From: Victivallales bacterium
GTDB lineage: Bacteria > Verrucomicrobiota > Lentisphaeria > Oligosphaerales > Oligosphaeraceae
Length of the DNA stretch: 8,476 nt
Direction of reading: 5' to 3'
NCBI GenBank assembly: GCA_900769285.1
Contig: CAAGGB010000295.1
Coordinates: 1 to 8,476, forward strand
The notes below the pieces were generated by a model. The model worked only from the letters and a program-made list of their open reading frames with translations. It was not told the DNA's origin and made no database searches. Of the stretch, positions 1 to 7,086 are shown one piece after another. The position numbers were made by a program, and so were the translations under genes. Every line of letters begins with the position of its first letter. The stretch's first letter is position 1.

Positions 1-70
1 GCGAGGACGCCGTCGGTACATCCCGCGCTTCCGCGCGGAGAACTTCCAGCCCAATCGTGGGGGCATCTAG
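1..70 (+). CDS. C-terminal end of an unidentified gene (partial)
   Basis: Reading from base 2, an open frame of 22 codons runs in from the left edge and stops at TAG 68-70. The peptide ends YIPRFRAENFQPNRGGI, a basic and aromatic tail that looks more like real protein than the other two frames, and this frame has the highest proportion of G or C at third positions. It converges on cysS, and its stop codon overlaps the left arm of the palindrome at 69-97. The fragment is too short to assign a family, and it could be chance. Confidence 0.35.
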   Translation, partial: RGRRRYIPRFRAENFQPNRGGI

Positions 71-97
71 CGGCATCTAGAGCCTCTAGATGCCGCT
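69..97. terminator. Perfect palindrome between convergent genes (possible bidirectional terminator)
   Basis: Positions 69-82 and 84-97 are exact reverse complements (14 bp) around a single base at 83, and the core reads GGCATCTAG/CTAGATGCC. A further direct copy of GGCATCTAG sits at 62-70. The palindrome lies between the stop of the plus-strand fragment and the stop of cysS at 126, where a two-way terminator is expected. No T-run follows it on either strand, so it is not a canonical intrinsic terminator. It could instead be a mobile-hairpin remnant or a protein-binding site. Confidence 0.45.
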
Positions 98-125
98 GTG
101 GCGGCGTGCATTTACGCGCCAGCGG

Positions 126-1532
126 TCACTTTCTCTTGACGCGCGGGCCCTTGGGGGTGTCCTCGACGGTCCAGCCGAGGTCGTCGAGCTCCTTGCGGAG
201 GCGGTCGGCGGTGGCGAAGTCGCGGGCCTTGCGGGCGGCCTGGCGGTCGTCGGCCATCTTCTGGATTTCGGCCGGGACGCCGTCGCCCTCGTCGGGCTGG
301 CAGACGGCGAGGACGGTGTCGATCTTGGCGAGGGTGTCGAGGGCGCTTTGGGCGGCCTTTCCGGCGCAGGCGCCGCGGTCGAGGAGCCGGTTGAGCTCGT
401 GGAGGAGGTCGAAGAGCGCGGCGAGGGCGGCGGAGATGTTGAGGTCGTCGTTGAGGGCGTCGCGGAAGGCGTCGAGCTGTCGGGCGAGGATGGGTGCGGC
501 GTCGTCGAGTCCGGCGTCGGGGAGGGCGGCGGCCTCGCGGAGACGCGCGGTGAGGGCGTCGAGGCGCTGGATGACGGTACGGGCGTCGTCGAGGGCCTTG
601 AAGGAGAAGTTGAGGGACTGGCGGTAGTGGGTGGCGATGAGGACCCAGCGGATTTCGCGGCCGGTGTAGCCCTTGGCGAGGATGTCGCGGAGGGTGTAGA
701 AGTTCCCGAGTGACTTGGACATCTTCTGTCCGTCGACCATGAGGTGTGCGCAGTGGAGCCAGTAGTTGACGAAGCGGCAGCCGTTGGCGGCCTCGCTCTG
801 GGCGATCTCGTCCTCGTGGTGCGGGAACATGTTGTCGATGCCGCCGCAGTGGATGTCGAAGGTCTTTCCGAGGTACTTGGAGGCCATGGCGGAGCATTCG
901 ATGTGCCAGCCGGGGCGTCCCTTTCCCCAGGGTGAGTCCCAGGCGACGTCGCCGTCCTTCTCGTCCCAGGCCTTCCAGAGGGCGAAGTCACCGACGGATT
1001 CTTTGGTGTACTCGTCCATGGAGAAGCGTGCGCCGGTGAGCATCTGGTCGCGCTCGATGTGCACGAGCTGTCCGTAGCGGGGCCATTTGGCGAGGGAGAA
1101 GTAGACGGACTTGTCCTCGGCCTGGTAGGCGATGCCAAGCTCGAAGAGCTTCTGGATGAGGGCGATCATCTCGGGGATGTGGGCGGTGGCGGCGGGGTAG
1201 ACGTCGGCGGGGATGAGGCGGAGGGTCTTGATGTCGCTGAAGAAGGCGTCCTTGTAGGTCTGGGTGAAGTCCTGGAGGGGGATGTGCGCGGCCTGGGAGC
1301 CCTTGATGGTCTTGTCGTCGACGTCGGTGAGGTTCATGACGTGCTTGACGGAGAGTCCGTTGAAGAGGAGTGTCCGCTTGAGGAGGTCCTCGAAGACGTA
1401 GGCGCGGAAGTTGCCGATGTGGGCGAAGTTGTAGACGGTTGGGCCGCAGGTGTAGAGTCCGGCCTTGCCGTCCTGGAGGGGCTGGAAGTCCTGGAGCCGA
1501 TGGGAGAGTGAGTTGTTGAAGCGTATGGTCAT
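126..1532 (-). CDS. cysS: Cysteine--tRNA ligase (CysRS)
   Basis: Cytosolic class I aminoacyl-tRNA synthetase that attaches cysteine to tRNA-Cys using ATP; 468 residues, the usual family length. Visible hallmarks, in order, are YTCGPTVYN, whose C29 is a zinc ligand; the HIGH-class motif as HIGN at 38-41; the tRNA-synthesis core with DVDDKTI; the GWHIECSAM and DIHCGGIDNMFPHHEDE motifs that supply the other zinc ligands; and KMSKS in GQKMSKSLGN. The C-terminal helical domain ends in the typical KARDFATADRLRKELDDLGW region and a basic tail. The start ATG at 1532 gives the standard N-terminus; only a weak GAGG lies upstream, and the bases next to the ATG are CACACACC. It follows the esterase gene by 39 nt, so it is probably the last gene of the rimO-led transcript. 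No truncation or missing key residue is seen. Confidence 0.98.
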   Translation of the reverse strand: MTIRFNNSLSHRLQDFQPLQDGKAGLYTCGPTVYNFAHIGNFRAYVFEDLLKRTLLFNGLSVKHVMNLTDVDDKTIKGSQAAHIPLQDFTQTYKDAFFSDIKTLRLIPADVYPAATAHIPEMIALIQKLFELGIAYQAEDKSVYFSLAKWPRYGQLVHIERDQMLTGARFSMDEYTKESVGDFALWKAWDEKDGDVAWDSPWGKGRPGWHIECSAMASKYLGKTFDIHCGGIDNMFPHHEDEIAQSEAANGCRFVNYWLHCAHLMVDGQKMSKSLGNFYTLRDILAKGYTGREIRWVLIATHYRQSLNFSFKALDDARTVIQRLDALTARLREAAALPDAGLDDAAPILARQLDAFRDALNDDLNISAALAALFDLLHELNRLLDRGACAGKAAQSALDTLAKIDTVLAVCQPDEGDGVPAEIQKMADDRQAARKARDFATADRLRKELDDLGWTVEDTPKGPRVKRK

Positions 1533-1571
1533 GGTGTGTGTGCCTCTGTTGGGGTGGAGGAGTGGGGGTGG

Positions 1572-2423
1572 TCAGCGTGTGCCGGGGAGGAAGCCCTGCC
1601 GTGCGAGCCAGTCGGTGCAGAGCGCGGTCCACTGGCGGACGCCGGGGGTGTCGGTGGCCAGTCCGAGGCCGTGGTGTCCCTCGGGGAAGATGTGGAGTTC
1701 GCAGGGGACGTGGTGGTCGTGGAGGGCGGCGGCGAACAGGAGGGAGTTCTGGATGGGGACGGCCTGGTCGGTGAAGGTGGACCAGATGAAGGTGGGCGGG
1801 TTGGCGTCGGTGACGCTGTTCTCGAGGGAGAGCTGCTGCTGGAGCTCGGGGCAGACGTGGCCGTTGGCGTCGTCGAGGAGGCAGTGCATGGAGCCGTCGT
1901 GGCGGAGGGGGCCGAAGGTGATGACGGGGTAGCAGAGGACGAGTGCGTCGGGCCGTGAGGGGAGGGTGTCGGCGTCGTCGAGGCGGTAGGGGCAGTCGGG
2001 CTGCTGGATGGTGGCGGTGGTGGCGGCGCAGTGTCCGCCGGCGGAGAAGCCGAGGATGGCGATGTGGGTGGGGTCGATGCCCCATTCCTGGGCGTGGTGT
2101 CGGGCGAGTCGGATGGCGCGGCGGGCGTCGTCGGAGGGTGTGGGGTGGCGGTAGGGGGCGACGCGGTACTGGACGACCGCGGCGGGGATGCCGGCGTCGT
2201 TGAGCCAGCGGGCGATGGGCTCGCCCTCGTGGGCGGCCTTGAAGTGGTAGCCGCCGCCGGGGAGGACGACGACGAGTCCGGGACGCTCGCCCTCGGGACG
2301 CGGCGTGTGGTCCTTGGGGAGATATAGGGTGAGGGTGGGGCGGTCGTCGGGGCCGTCTCCGAGGGCGTTGGGCGGGGTGTCGGGCCAGAGCGGGAGGGTG
2401 ATGGGGGTGATGTCGTGGGTCAT
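1572..2423 (-). CDS. Alpha/beta hydrolase, BD-FAE / acetyl-xylan-esterase-like
   Basis: Probable carboxylic-ester hydrolase of 283 residues. The oxyanion-side motif LPGGGYHF is at about 54-61, close to the HGGG/PGGGY signature of BD-FAE-type acetylesterases. The nucleophile elbow is GFSAGG with S127; the acid is probably D219 in FTDQAVP and the base H251 in EGHHGLGLA, completing a Ser-Asp-His triad. The C-terminal W...C..WL...GF pattern also fits this family. There is no signal peptide or membrane segment, so it probably acts in the cytosol, perhaps removing acetyl groups from imported oligosaccharides; the substrate is inference. The open frame continues upstream to 2639, but that part overlaps the FtsQ-like gene in another frame. 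ATG 2423 is the first Met after that overlap and starts a sensible N-terminus. Gaps are 35 nt to the preceding gene and 39 nt to cysS. Confidence 0.88.
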   Translation of the reverse strand: MTHDITPITLPLWPDTPPNALGDGPDDRPTLTLYLPKDHTPRPEGERPGLVVVLPGGGYHFKAAHEGEPIARWLNDAGIPAAVVQYRVAPYRHPTPSDDARRAIRLARHHAQEWGIDPTHIAILGFSAGGHCAATTATIQQPDCPYRLDDADTLPSRPDALVLCYPVITFGPLRHDGSMHCLLDDANGHVCPELQQQLSLENSVTDANPPTFIWSTFTDQAVPIQNSLLFAAALHDHHVPCELHIFPEGHHGLGLATDTPGVRQWTALCTDWLARQGFLPGTR

Positions 2424-2458
2424 GGTGCGGGTGCTCCGGGGTATGGAATGGGGTGGTG

Positions 2459-3511
2459 CTACGGGATGGCGTCTGGGCTGGCGAAGAGCGAGTCGCCGGT
2501 GGCGTTGAGGTAGCGGATGGGGCGACTGGCGGGGTCGCCCTCGGCGGCGGCGATGAAGGTGAGGACGCGCGCGACGCGCTCCTCGGAGAGGTTGTCGGCG
2601 CTGAAGTCGAGCTGGCAGAGCGGCATGAGTCGTCGGCACTGCCGGAAGGGCGAGACGAGGACGCGGAGGGTGGCGGGTGGGATGAGGGTGATCTGGTCGA
2701 TGGCGAAGAAGGCGTTGGAGGAGGTGACACCGGTGAGGCGGATGAGCTTGAGGGCGGCGTTGAGCTGTCGGCTGCGGACGACGGCGCCGGGAACGAGGTC
2801 GACGCCGAGGGCGTTGAAGCCGAAGAGCTGCGGGAGGGCGGTGTTGATGGTGCGGCGCTCGAAGCTGTCGGGGTAGAGGGCGTAGTTCCAGGGGACGGAG
2901 GCGTGGGTGCGCTCGTCGAAGAGGCTGATGGTGGACGGGAGGAGGATGACGGGCGCGGGGGTGCCGCGGGCGTCGGTGGGGTCGAGCGTGTGTTCGGCGA
3001 CGGCGATGGGGAAGCGCAGCGGCGCGGCGTTCCGTGACGGGTGGACGACGAGCATGGCGGCGGGGCTGTGCTCGGAGGCCTCGATGCGGAGCGTGTCGGG
3101 CATGACCTTGGAGATGCGGATGTGCCCGAGGAGCGGGTGCTGGGTGCGGAAGAGCTGCTGGAGCCGCTCGAGGTCGATGGTGAGGAGGTTGGTGCGGTTG
3201 ACGTCGATGCCGGCCTCGGAGAGGATGGTGGCGACGGAGATGCGGCCGTGGCGTGGCGCGGTGGCGTAGTGCGGGGTGTCGGTGAAGTCGATGTGCTTGA
3301 GGAGGAGCCGGTCGTTCTGGACGAAGAGGGCGCGCCAGGCCCAGGAGGCGAGGAGGATGAGGAGGGCGATGGCGATGGCGATGGCGCCGGCGCAGATGGC
3401 GAGGAGGCGGAGGCGGTGGCGCGTCCGCTGGCGTCGCTGCGCCTTGGCGTCGGCGTCGTCGTCGTCGAGGCGTAGCCTGACGGTGGGTCGCGGCTGGTGG
3501 AGGCTGGGCAT
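2459..3511 (-). CDS. ftsQ: FtsQ/DivIB-like POTRA-domain cell-division protein
   Basis: Predicted single-pass (type II) membrane protein of 350 residues. The N-terminus is cytoplasmic and charged (LDDDDADAKAQRRQRTRHR), followed by a hydrophobic span at about 35-59. A POTRA-type region at about 69-155 has the FtsQ pattern: LLLKHIDF, then NLLTIDLERLQQLF, HPLLGHIRISKVMPDTLRIEASEHSPAAML. The C-terminal part, about 240-330, has alternating beta and polar stretches compatible with the FtsQ beta domain. FtsQ recruits FtsL/FtsB and links early and late divisome proteins at the inner membrane. It sits 27 nt after rimO and 35 nt before the esterase, not beside murC, ddl or ftsA as is common, so context does not confirm the role. 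It could be another POTRA-bearing envelope protein. No Shine-Dalgarno is visible; the bases upstream are C-rich, including a run of eight C. Confidence 0.62.
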   Translation of the reverse strand: MPSLHQPRPTVRLRLDDDDADAKAQRRQRTRHRLRLLAICAGAIAIAIALLILLASWAWRALFVQNDRLLLKHIDFTDTPHYATAPRHGRISVATILSEAGIDVNRTNLLTIDLERLQQLFRTQHPLLGHIRISKVMPDTLRIEASEHSPAAMLVVHPSRNAAPLRFPIAVAEHTLDPTDARGTPAPVILLPSTISLFDERTHASVPWNYALYPDSFERRTINTALPQLFGFNALGVDLVPGAVVRSRQLNAALKLIRLTGVTSSNAFFAIDQITLIPPATLRVLVSPFRQCRRLMPLCQLDFSADNLSEERVARVLTFIAAAEGDPASRPIRYLNATGDSLFASPDAIP

Positions 3512-3538
3512 GGGGCGGTTCGGGGGGGGCAGTTCAGG

Positions 3539-4888
<1,350 letters not shown>

Positions 4889-4924
4889 GGGGGCGGGGAT
4901 GCGGTGGGGATGCTGCTCTGGTGG

Positions 4925-4950
4925 CTGGGGCGCCCTGGCGGGCGCCCCGG
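4925..4950 (-). promoter_or_regulatory. GC-rich hairpin in the rimO leader
   Basis: GGGGCGCCC at 4927-4935 and GGGCGCCCC at 4940-4948 pair perfectly around the loop TGGC; one G-T and one G-C pair extend the stem to 4925 and 4950. On the minus strand it lies after the miaA stop and the predicted rimO promoter, about 37 nt before the rimO ATG. No T-run follows on the minus strand, so it is probably a leader structure or an RNA-stability element rather than a terminator. Confidence 0.5.
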
Positions 4951-4968
4951 AGACTGACTATCTTTTGT

Positions 4969-4996
4969 AATATAGTGCCTCGCGGCCGGAAGGCAA
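4969..4996 (-). promoter_or_regulatory. Sigma70-type promoter candidate for rimO and downstream genes
   Basis: On the minus strand, TTGCCT (4991-4996) is separated by 16 nt from TATATT (4969-4974), giving four and five of six matches to the -35 and -10 consensus. It sits in an unusually AT-rich island inside the 127-nt miaA-rimO gap. Transcription would start near 4962, leaving a leader of about 75 nt that includes the 4925-4950 hairpin. Confidence 0.5.
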
Positions 4997-5015
4997 CTGG
5001 ATTGGATAGGAAAAA

Positions 5016-5981
5016 TCAGCTAGTTTTGGGGCCGTAGTGGATGTCGTCGAGGCGGATGTCGGGCGGTGGGAGGGTGCGGCCGTCGAGCCAGTCGCGGACG
5101 AGTTCGGCGGCGCGCGCGGGGTCGCCGTCGCGGAGCCAGTGGATGGGGTGCCCCTCGCGCTCGAGCTTGCGGAACCAGACGTCCTGCGACTTGGCGAAGG
5201 AGCGTATCTTGTTGAGGAGGAGGGTGCGCATGGTGTCGAAGTCAAGCTCGCCCTGGAGATGCCGGGCGACGAAGCGGTACTCGAGCCCGAACCAGTCGAG
5301 GCGCTCCCAGGAGAGCCCCTGGTCGTGGAGGCGGCGGACCTCGTCGAGGAGCCCGTCGTGGAAGCGCTGGTCGAGGCGTTCGCGGATGCGCTCGCGGACG
5401 GTCTCGCGCGGGAACCATGGGGCGAGGATGAGGGTGTCCTGGAGCGGCTGGGCGGCGGGCTGGGCGCAGGCGGGAGCGAAGGCAATCTCGACGGCGCGGA
5501 TGAGGCGCTTGCGCTGGGAGGTGTCGGTGCGGGCGAGGAGTTCGGGCGTGGCGCGCTCGTGGAGCAGCCGGAGGAGTTGCTCCTCCGAGGCCAGCTCGAG
5601 CTTCATCCGCAGGAGCGGGTCGGGTGCGCCGCCAGGCATCTGATAGCCCTTCAGGAGGGCGTCGAGATAGAGCGGTGTGCCGCCGGCGACGATGGGGAGG
5701 CGTCCGCGCGACGCGATGTCGTCGAGTGCCGCCTGGGCGAGACGGATGAACTTGAGCAGGTGGAATTCCTCGTCGGGACGGACGACGTCGATGAGGTGGT
5801 AGGGGACCTGGTTGGGGGGTGTGCCGTAGTCGGCGAGGTCCTTGCCGGTGCCGATGTCGAGGCCGGCGTAGACCTGCCGGCTGTCGGCGGAGACGATTTC
5901 GCCGTCGAAGGCCCGGGCGAGGGCGACGGCGAGGCGCGTCTTGCCGGTGGCGGTTGGGCCGGTGATGATGAGGGTCTTCAT
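5016..5981 (-). CDS. miaA: tRNA dimethylallyltransferase MiaA
   Basis: Cytosolic enzyme that transfers a dimethylallyl group from DMAPP to N6 of A37 in tRNAs reading UNN codons, giving i6A; 321 residues, near the usual length of about 310. The P-loop is GPTATGKT at 8-15. The catalytic region SADSRQVYAGLDIGTGKD follows, with the conserved Asp at 33, then HLIDVVRPDE, the family motif GGTPLYLDALLKG, and QRKRLIRAVEIAF. The C-terminal LNKIRSFAKSQDVWFRKLE corresponds to the family's TR.yAKRQ.TWFR region. ATG 5981 begins directly with the P-loop strand, so this start is secure, although no Shine-Dalgarno is seen; an A-rich stretch, AAAACAAAGA, lies just upstream. The 127-nt gap to rimO suggests miaA has its own transcript or is only partly co-transcribed. 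Confidence 0.96.
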   Translation of the reverse strand: MKTLIITGPTATGKTRLAVALARAFDGEIVSADSRQVYAGLDIGTGKDLADYGTPPNQVPYHLIDVVRPDEEFHLLKFIRLAQAALDDIASRGRLPIVAGGTPLYLDALLKGYQMPGGAPDPLLRMKLELASEEQLLRLLHERATPELLARTDTSQRKRLIRAVEIAFAPACAQPAAQPLQDTLILAPWFPRETVRERIRERLDQRFHDGLLDEVRRLHDQGLSWERLDWFGLEYRFVARHLQGELDFDTMRTLLLNKIRSFAKSQDVWFRKLEREGHPIHWLRDGDPARAAELVRDWLDGRTLPPPDIRLDDIHYGPKTS

Positions 5982-6422
5982 TCTTTGTTTTGCTTTTTTG
6001 TCGATTGATTCGATTTTCCCTCGATGGCGAGGGCGTTGTCGGGTCAGGCGCCCCCTCCGCTTTGCTTCGGGACGCGAGGTCGCCTTGTCACTGTCGTTCA
6101 GGCTAGGGGGGAGGACATGGACGGACGGTGGAGACGGGGAAATTGCGCGGAGAAGGTCATCTTGAGGCGGCTGGAAAAGGGGCGGCGGGCTGCACGGACA
6201 CGGAATTCCCCCTGGCGAAGAGTGGGGGTAGCCATAATCTAAATCGCTCTTGATAGGTTGTCGAGAGGGGCAGAGGATTAAAAGTCACGGATGCCTTGGG
6301 CGTCGGTGACGGGAACATAGCCGTGGCATCGGGGTCATAGTCAGCAGTTTCTCGACCCGGGGCTGGGGTAGGGGTATTGTGGTCTTGTTTGCCTTTAGGA
6401 ACGTCCCGTTTGGAGGATGAGC
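5982..6422. other. Intergenic region between divergent miaA and lipoprotein gene, no gene seen
   Basis: About 440 nt that must hold the miaA promoter (minus) and the lipoprotein promoter (plus), but I could not identify a convincing pair of boxes for either. A small dyad, CCCTCG-ATGG-CGAGGG, occupies 6018-6033. Short open frames at 6024-6242 and 5941-6165 have unconvincing composition and no family features. Base composition is less biased than in the genes, suggesting non-coding or decayed sequence. Confidence 0.5.
6412..6416 (+). promoter_or_regulatory. Ribosome binding site of the small lipoprotein gene
   Basis: GGAGG at 6412-6416 abuts the ATG at 6417 but is 6 nt from the ATG at 6423. 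This favours 6423 as the start and is one of only two clear Shine-Dalgarno sequences in the window. Confidence 0.6.
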
Positions 6423-6710
6423 ATGAAGAACGGAAAGGTGCTGTCGTTTGCGTTGTCCCTGGCGTTGGCCGGGGGGCTGGTGTGCGGATGCCGTCCGCGC
6501 GGCGGGAAGGGACGTCCGGAAGGGGCTGCGCCGCCGCCGAAGCCGGCGCAGGCCAAGCCGGGCCAGCCAGAGCGTCCCGGCATCGTCAGCGAGGTGCAGC
6601 ACACGGTCGACGGCATGGCCGGCGGCGCGGCGTTCCGAGCCGGACAGAACGCCAAGAAGAAGATACAGGGCATCCAGCAGCAACAGCAGCAGCGGATGCT
6701 CGATGACTGA
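6423..6710 (+). CDS. Small predicted lipoprotein of unknown function
   Basis: A 95-residue protein not recognised as a known family. The N-terminus is a lipoprotein signal: MKNGK, a hydrophobic stretch VLSFALSLALAGGLV, and a lipobox VCG-C with the lipidated Cys at 23. The mature part begins with a flexible Pro/Ala/Gly/Lys-rich stretch (AAPPPKPAQAKPGQP), then a short, probably helical segment (IVSEVQHTVDGMAGGAAFRAGQNAKKKI), six consecutive Gln, and ends RMLDD. This implies a membrane-anchored peptide with a tethering linker and a small C-terminal helix; any role is unknown. An upstream in-frame ATG at 6417 has no spacing from the GGAGG, so 6423 is preferred. Stops are doubled (TGA TAG). It is transcribed away from miaA and towards the 35-nt repeat array, which begins 5 nt after the TGA. 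Confidence 0.7.
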   Translation: MKNGKVLSFALSLALAGGLVCGCRPRGGKGRPEGAAPPPKPAQAKPGQPERPGIVSEVQHTVDGMAGGAAFRAGQNAKKKIQGIQQQQQQRMLDD

Positions 6711-6715
6711 TAGAA

Positions 6716-6890
6716 GTCCACAAAAGACTCAAAATAAGACAAAAGAGAGAGTCCACAAAAGACACAAAATAAGACAAAAGAGAGAGTCCACAGAAGACTC
6801 AAAATAAGACAAAAGAGAGAGTCCACAAAAGACACAAAATAAACAAAAAAAGAGAGTCCACAGAAGACTCAAAATAAGACAAAAATATTA
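6716..6890. repeat. Tandem array of five 35-nt A-rich repeats
   Basis: Units start with GTCCAC at 6716, 6751, 6786, 6821 and 6856, exactly 35 nt apart. Each reads GTCCACAAAAGAC(T/A)C, then AAAATAAGACAAAAGAGAGA, with only a few substitutions; copies 4 and 5 diverge near their 3' ends. The plus strand is almost free of T and carries A-tracts about every 9-10 nt within a unit. There are no variable spacers, so this is not CRISPR. The array starts immediately after the lipoprotein stop. Open frames read through it on the minus strand are artefacts of low T content. Confidence 0.95.
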
Positions 6891-6918
6891 GTGTGTTTCG
6901 CGGAGGAAGCCTGCGGAT

Positions 6919-7062
6919 GTTCACAAAATACATAAAATTAAGACAAAAGATAGAGTCATTAAAAGACTCAAAATAAGCAAAAGAATTAGGCTCTTGGGAA
7001 GAGAAAGCCTAATTCTTTTTTTATAAAAGAGTCCACAAAAGACACAAAATAAGTAAAGAATT
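6919..7062. repeat. Degenerate continuation of the 35-nt repeat (three copies, interrupted)
   Basis: After a 28-nt unrelated GC-richer interruption at 6891-6918, repeat-like units resume: one of 36 nt at 6919-6954 (GTTCACAAAATACATAAAAT...), one from 6955 (GTCATTAAAAGACTCAAAAT...), and a well-preserved one from 7031 (GTCCACAAAAGACACAAAAT). A terminator-like hairpin of about 41 nt separates the last two. The array therefore covers most of the 376 nt between the convergent lipoprotein and hydrolase genes. Confidence 0.85.
6979..7022 (+). terminator. Intrinsic terminator, probably bidirectional
   Basis: AAAAGAATTAGGCT (6979-6992) pairs over 14 bp with AGCCTAATTCTTTT (7006-7019). The loop can form a further CTT-GGG-AAG stem, and seven T (7016-7022) follow on the plus strand. 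On the minus strand the stem is followed by TTTTG, a shorter T-run. It lies between convergent genes, so it can end lipoprotein transcription (plus) and hydrolase transcription (minus). Confidence 0.85.
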
Positions 7063-7086
7063 GTGCGTGGAAATGGGTCGTTTCGG

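Noticed and set aside
988..2730. Very long minus-strand open frame (580 codons) spanning parts of cysS, the esterase and the FtsQ-like gene
   Set aside because: It is out of frame with three well-supported genes and encodes Arg/Pro/His/Ser-rich low-complexity protein, the usual result of GC-rich sequence with few stops.
5037..6008. Plus-strand open frame of 323 codons opposite miaA
   Set aside because: It encodes Gly/Glu/Val/Asp-rich sequence with no motif and lies exactly antisense to miaA, which has full family motifs.
6024..6242. Possible small plus-strand gene of 72 codons
   Set aside because: No ribosome binding site, no recognisable domain, and codon composition unlike the neighbouring genes.
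6284..6340. Possible structured RNA leader (GTCAC/GTGAC and GATGCC/GGCATC pairings)
   Set aside because: The pairings are short, mutually exclusive and far apart; they match no riboswitch or small RNA class I can recognise.
6395..6835. Minus-strand open frame with hydrophobic Phe/Leu/Ser repeats that looks like a membrane protein
   Set aside because: The hydrophobic part is just the 35-nt repeat read in reverse across changing frames, and the rest is antisense to the lipoprotein gene.
6716..6890. CRISPR array
   Set aside because: The period suits a repeat length but not repeat plus spacer: units are contiguous and near-identical, with no variable spacers and no cas genes.
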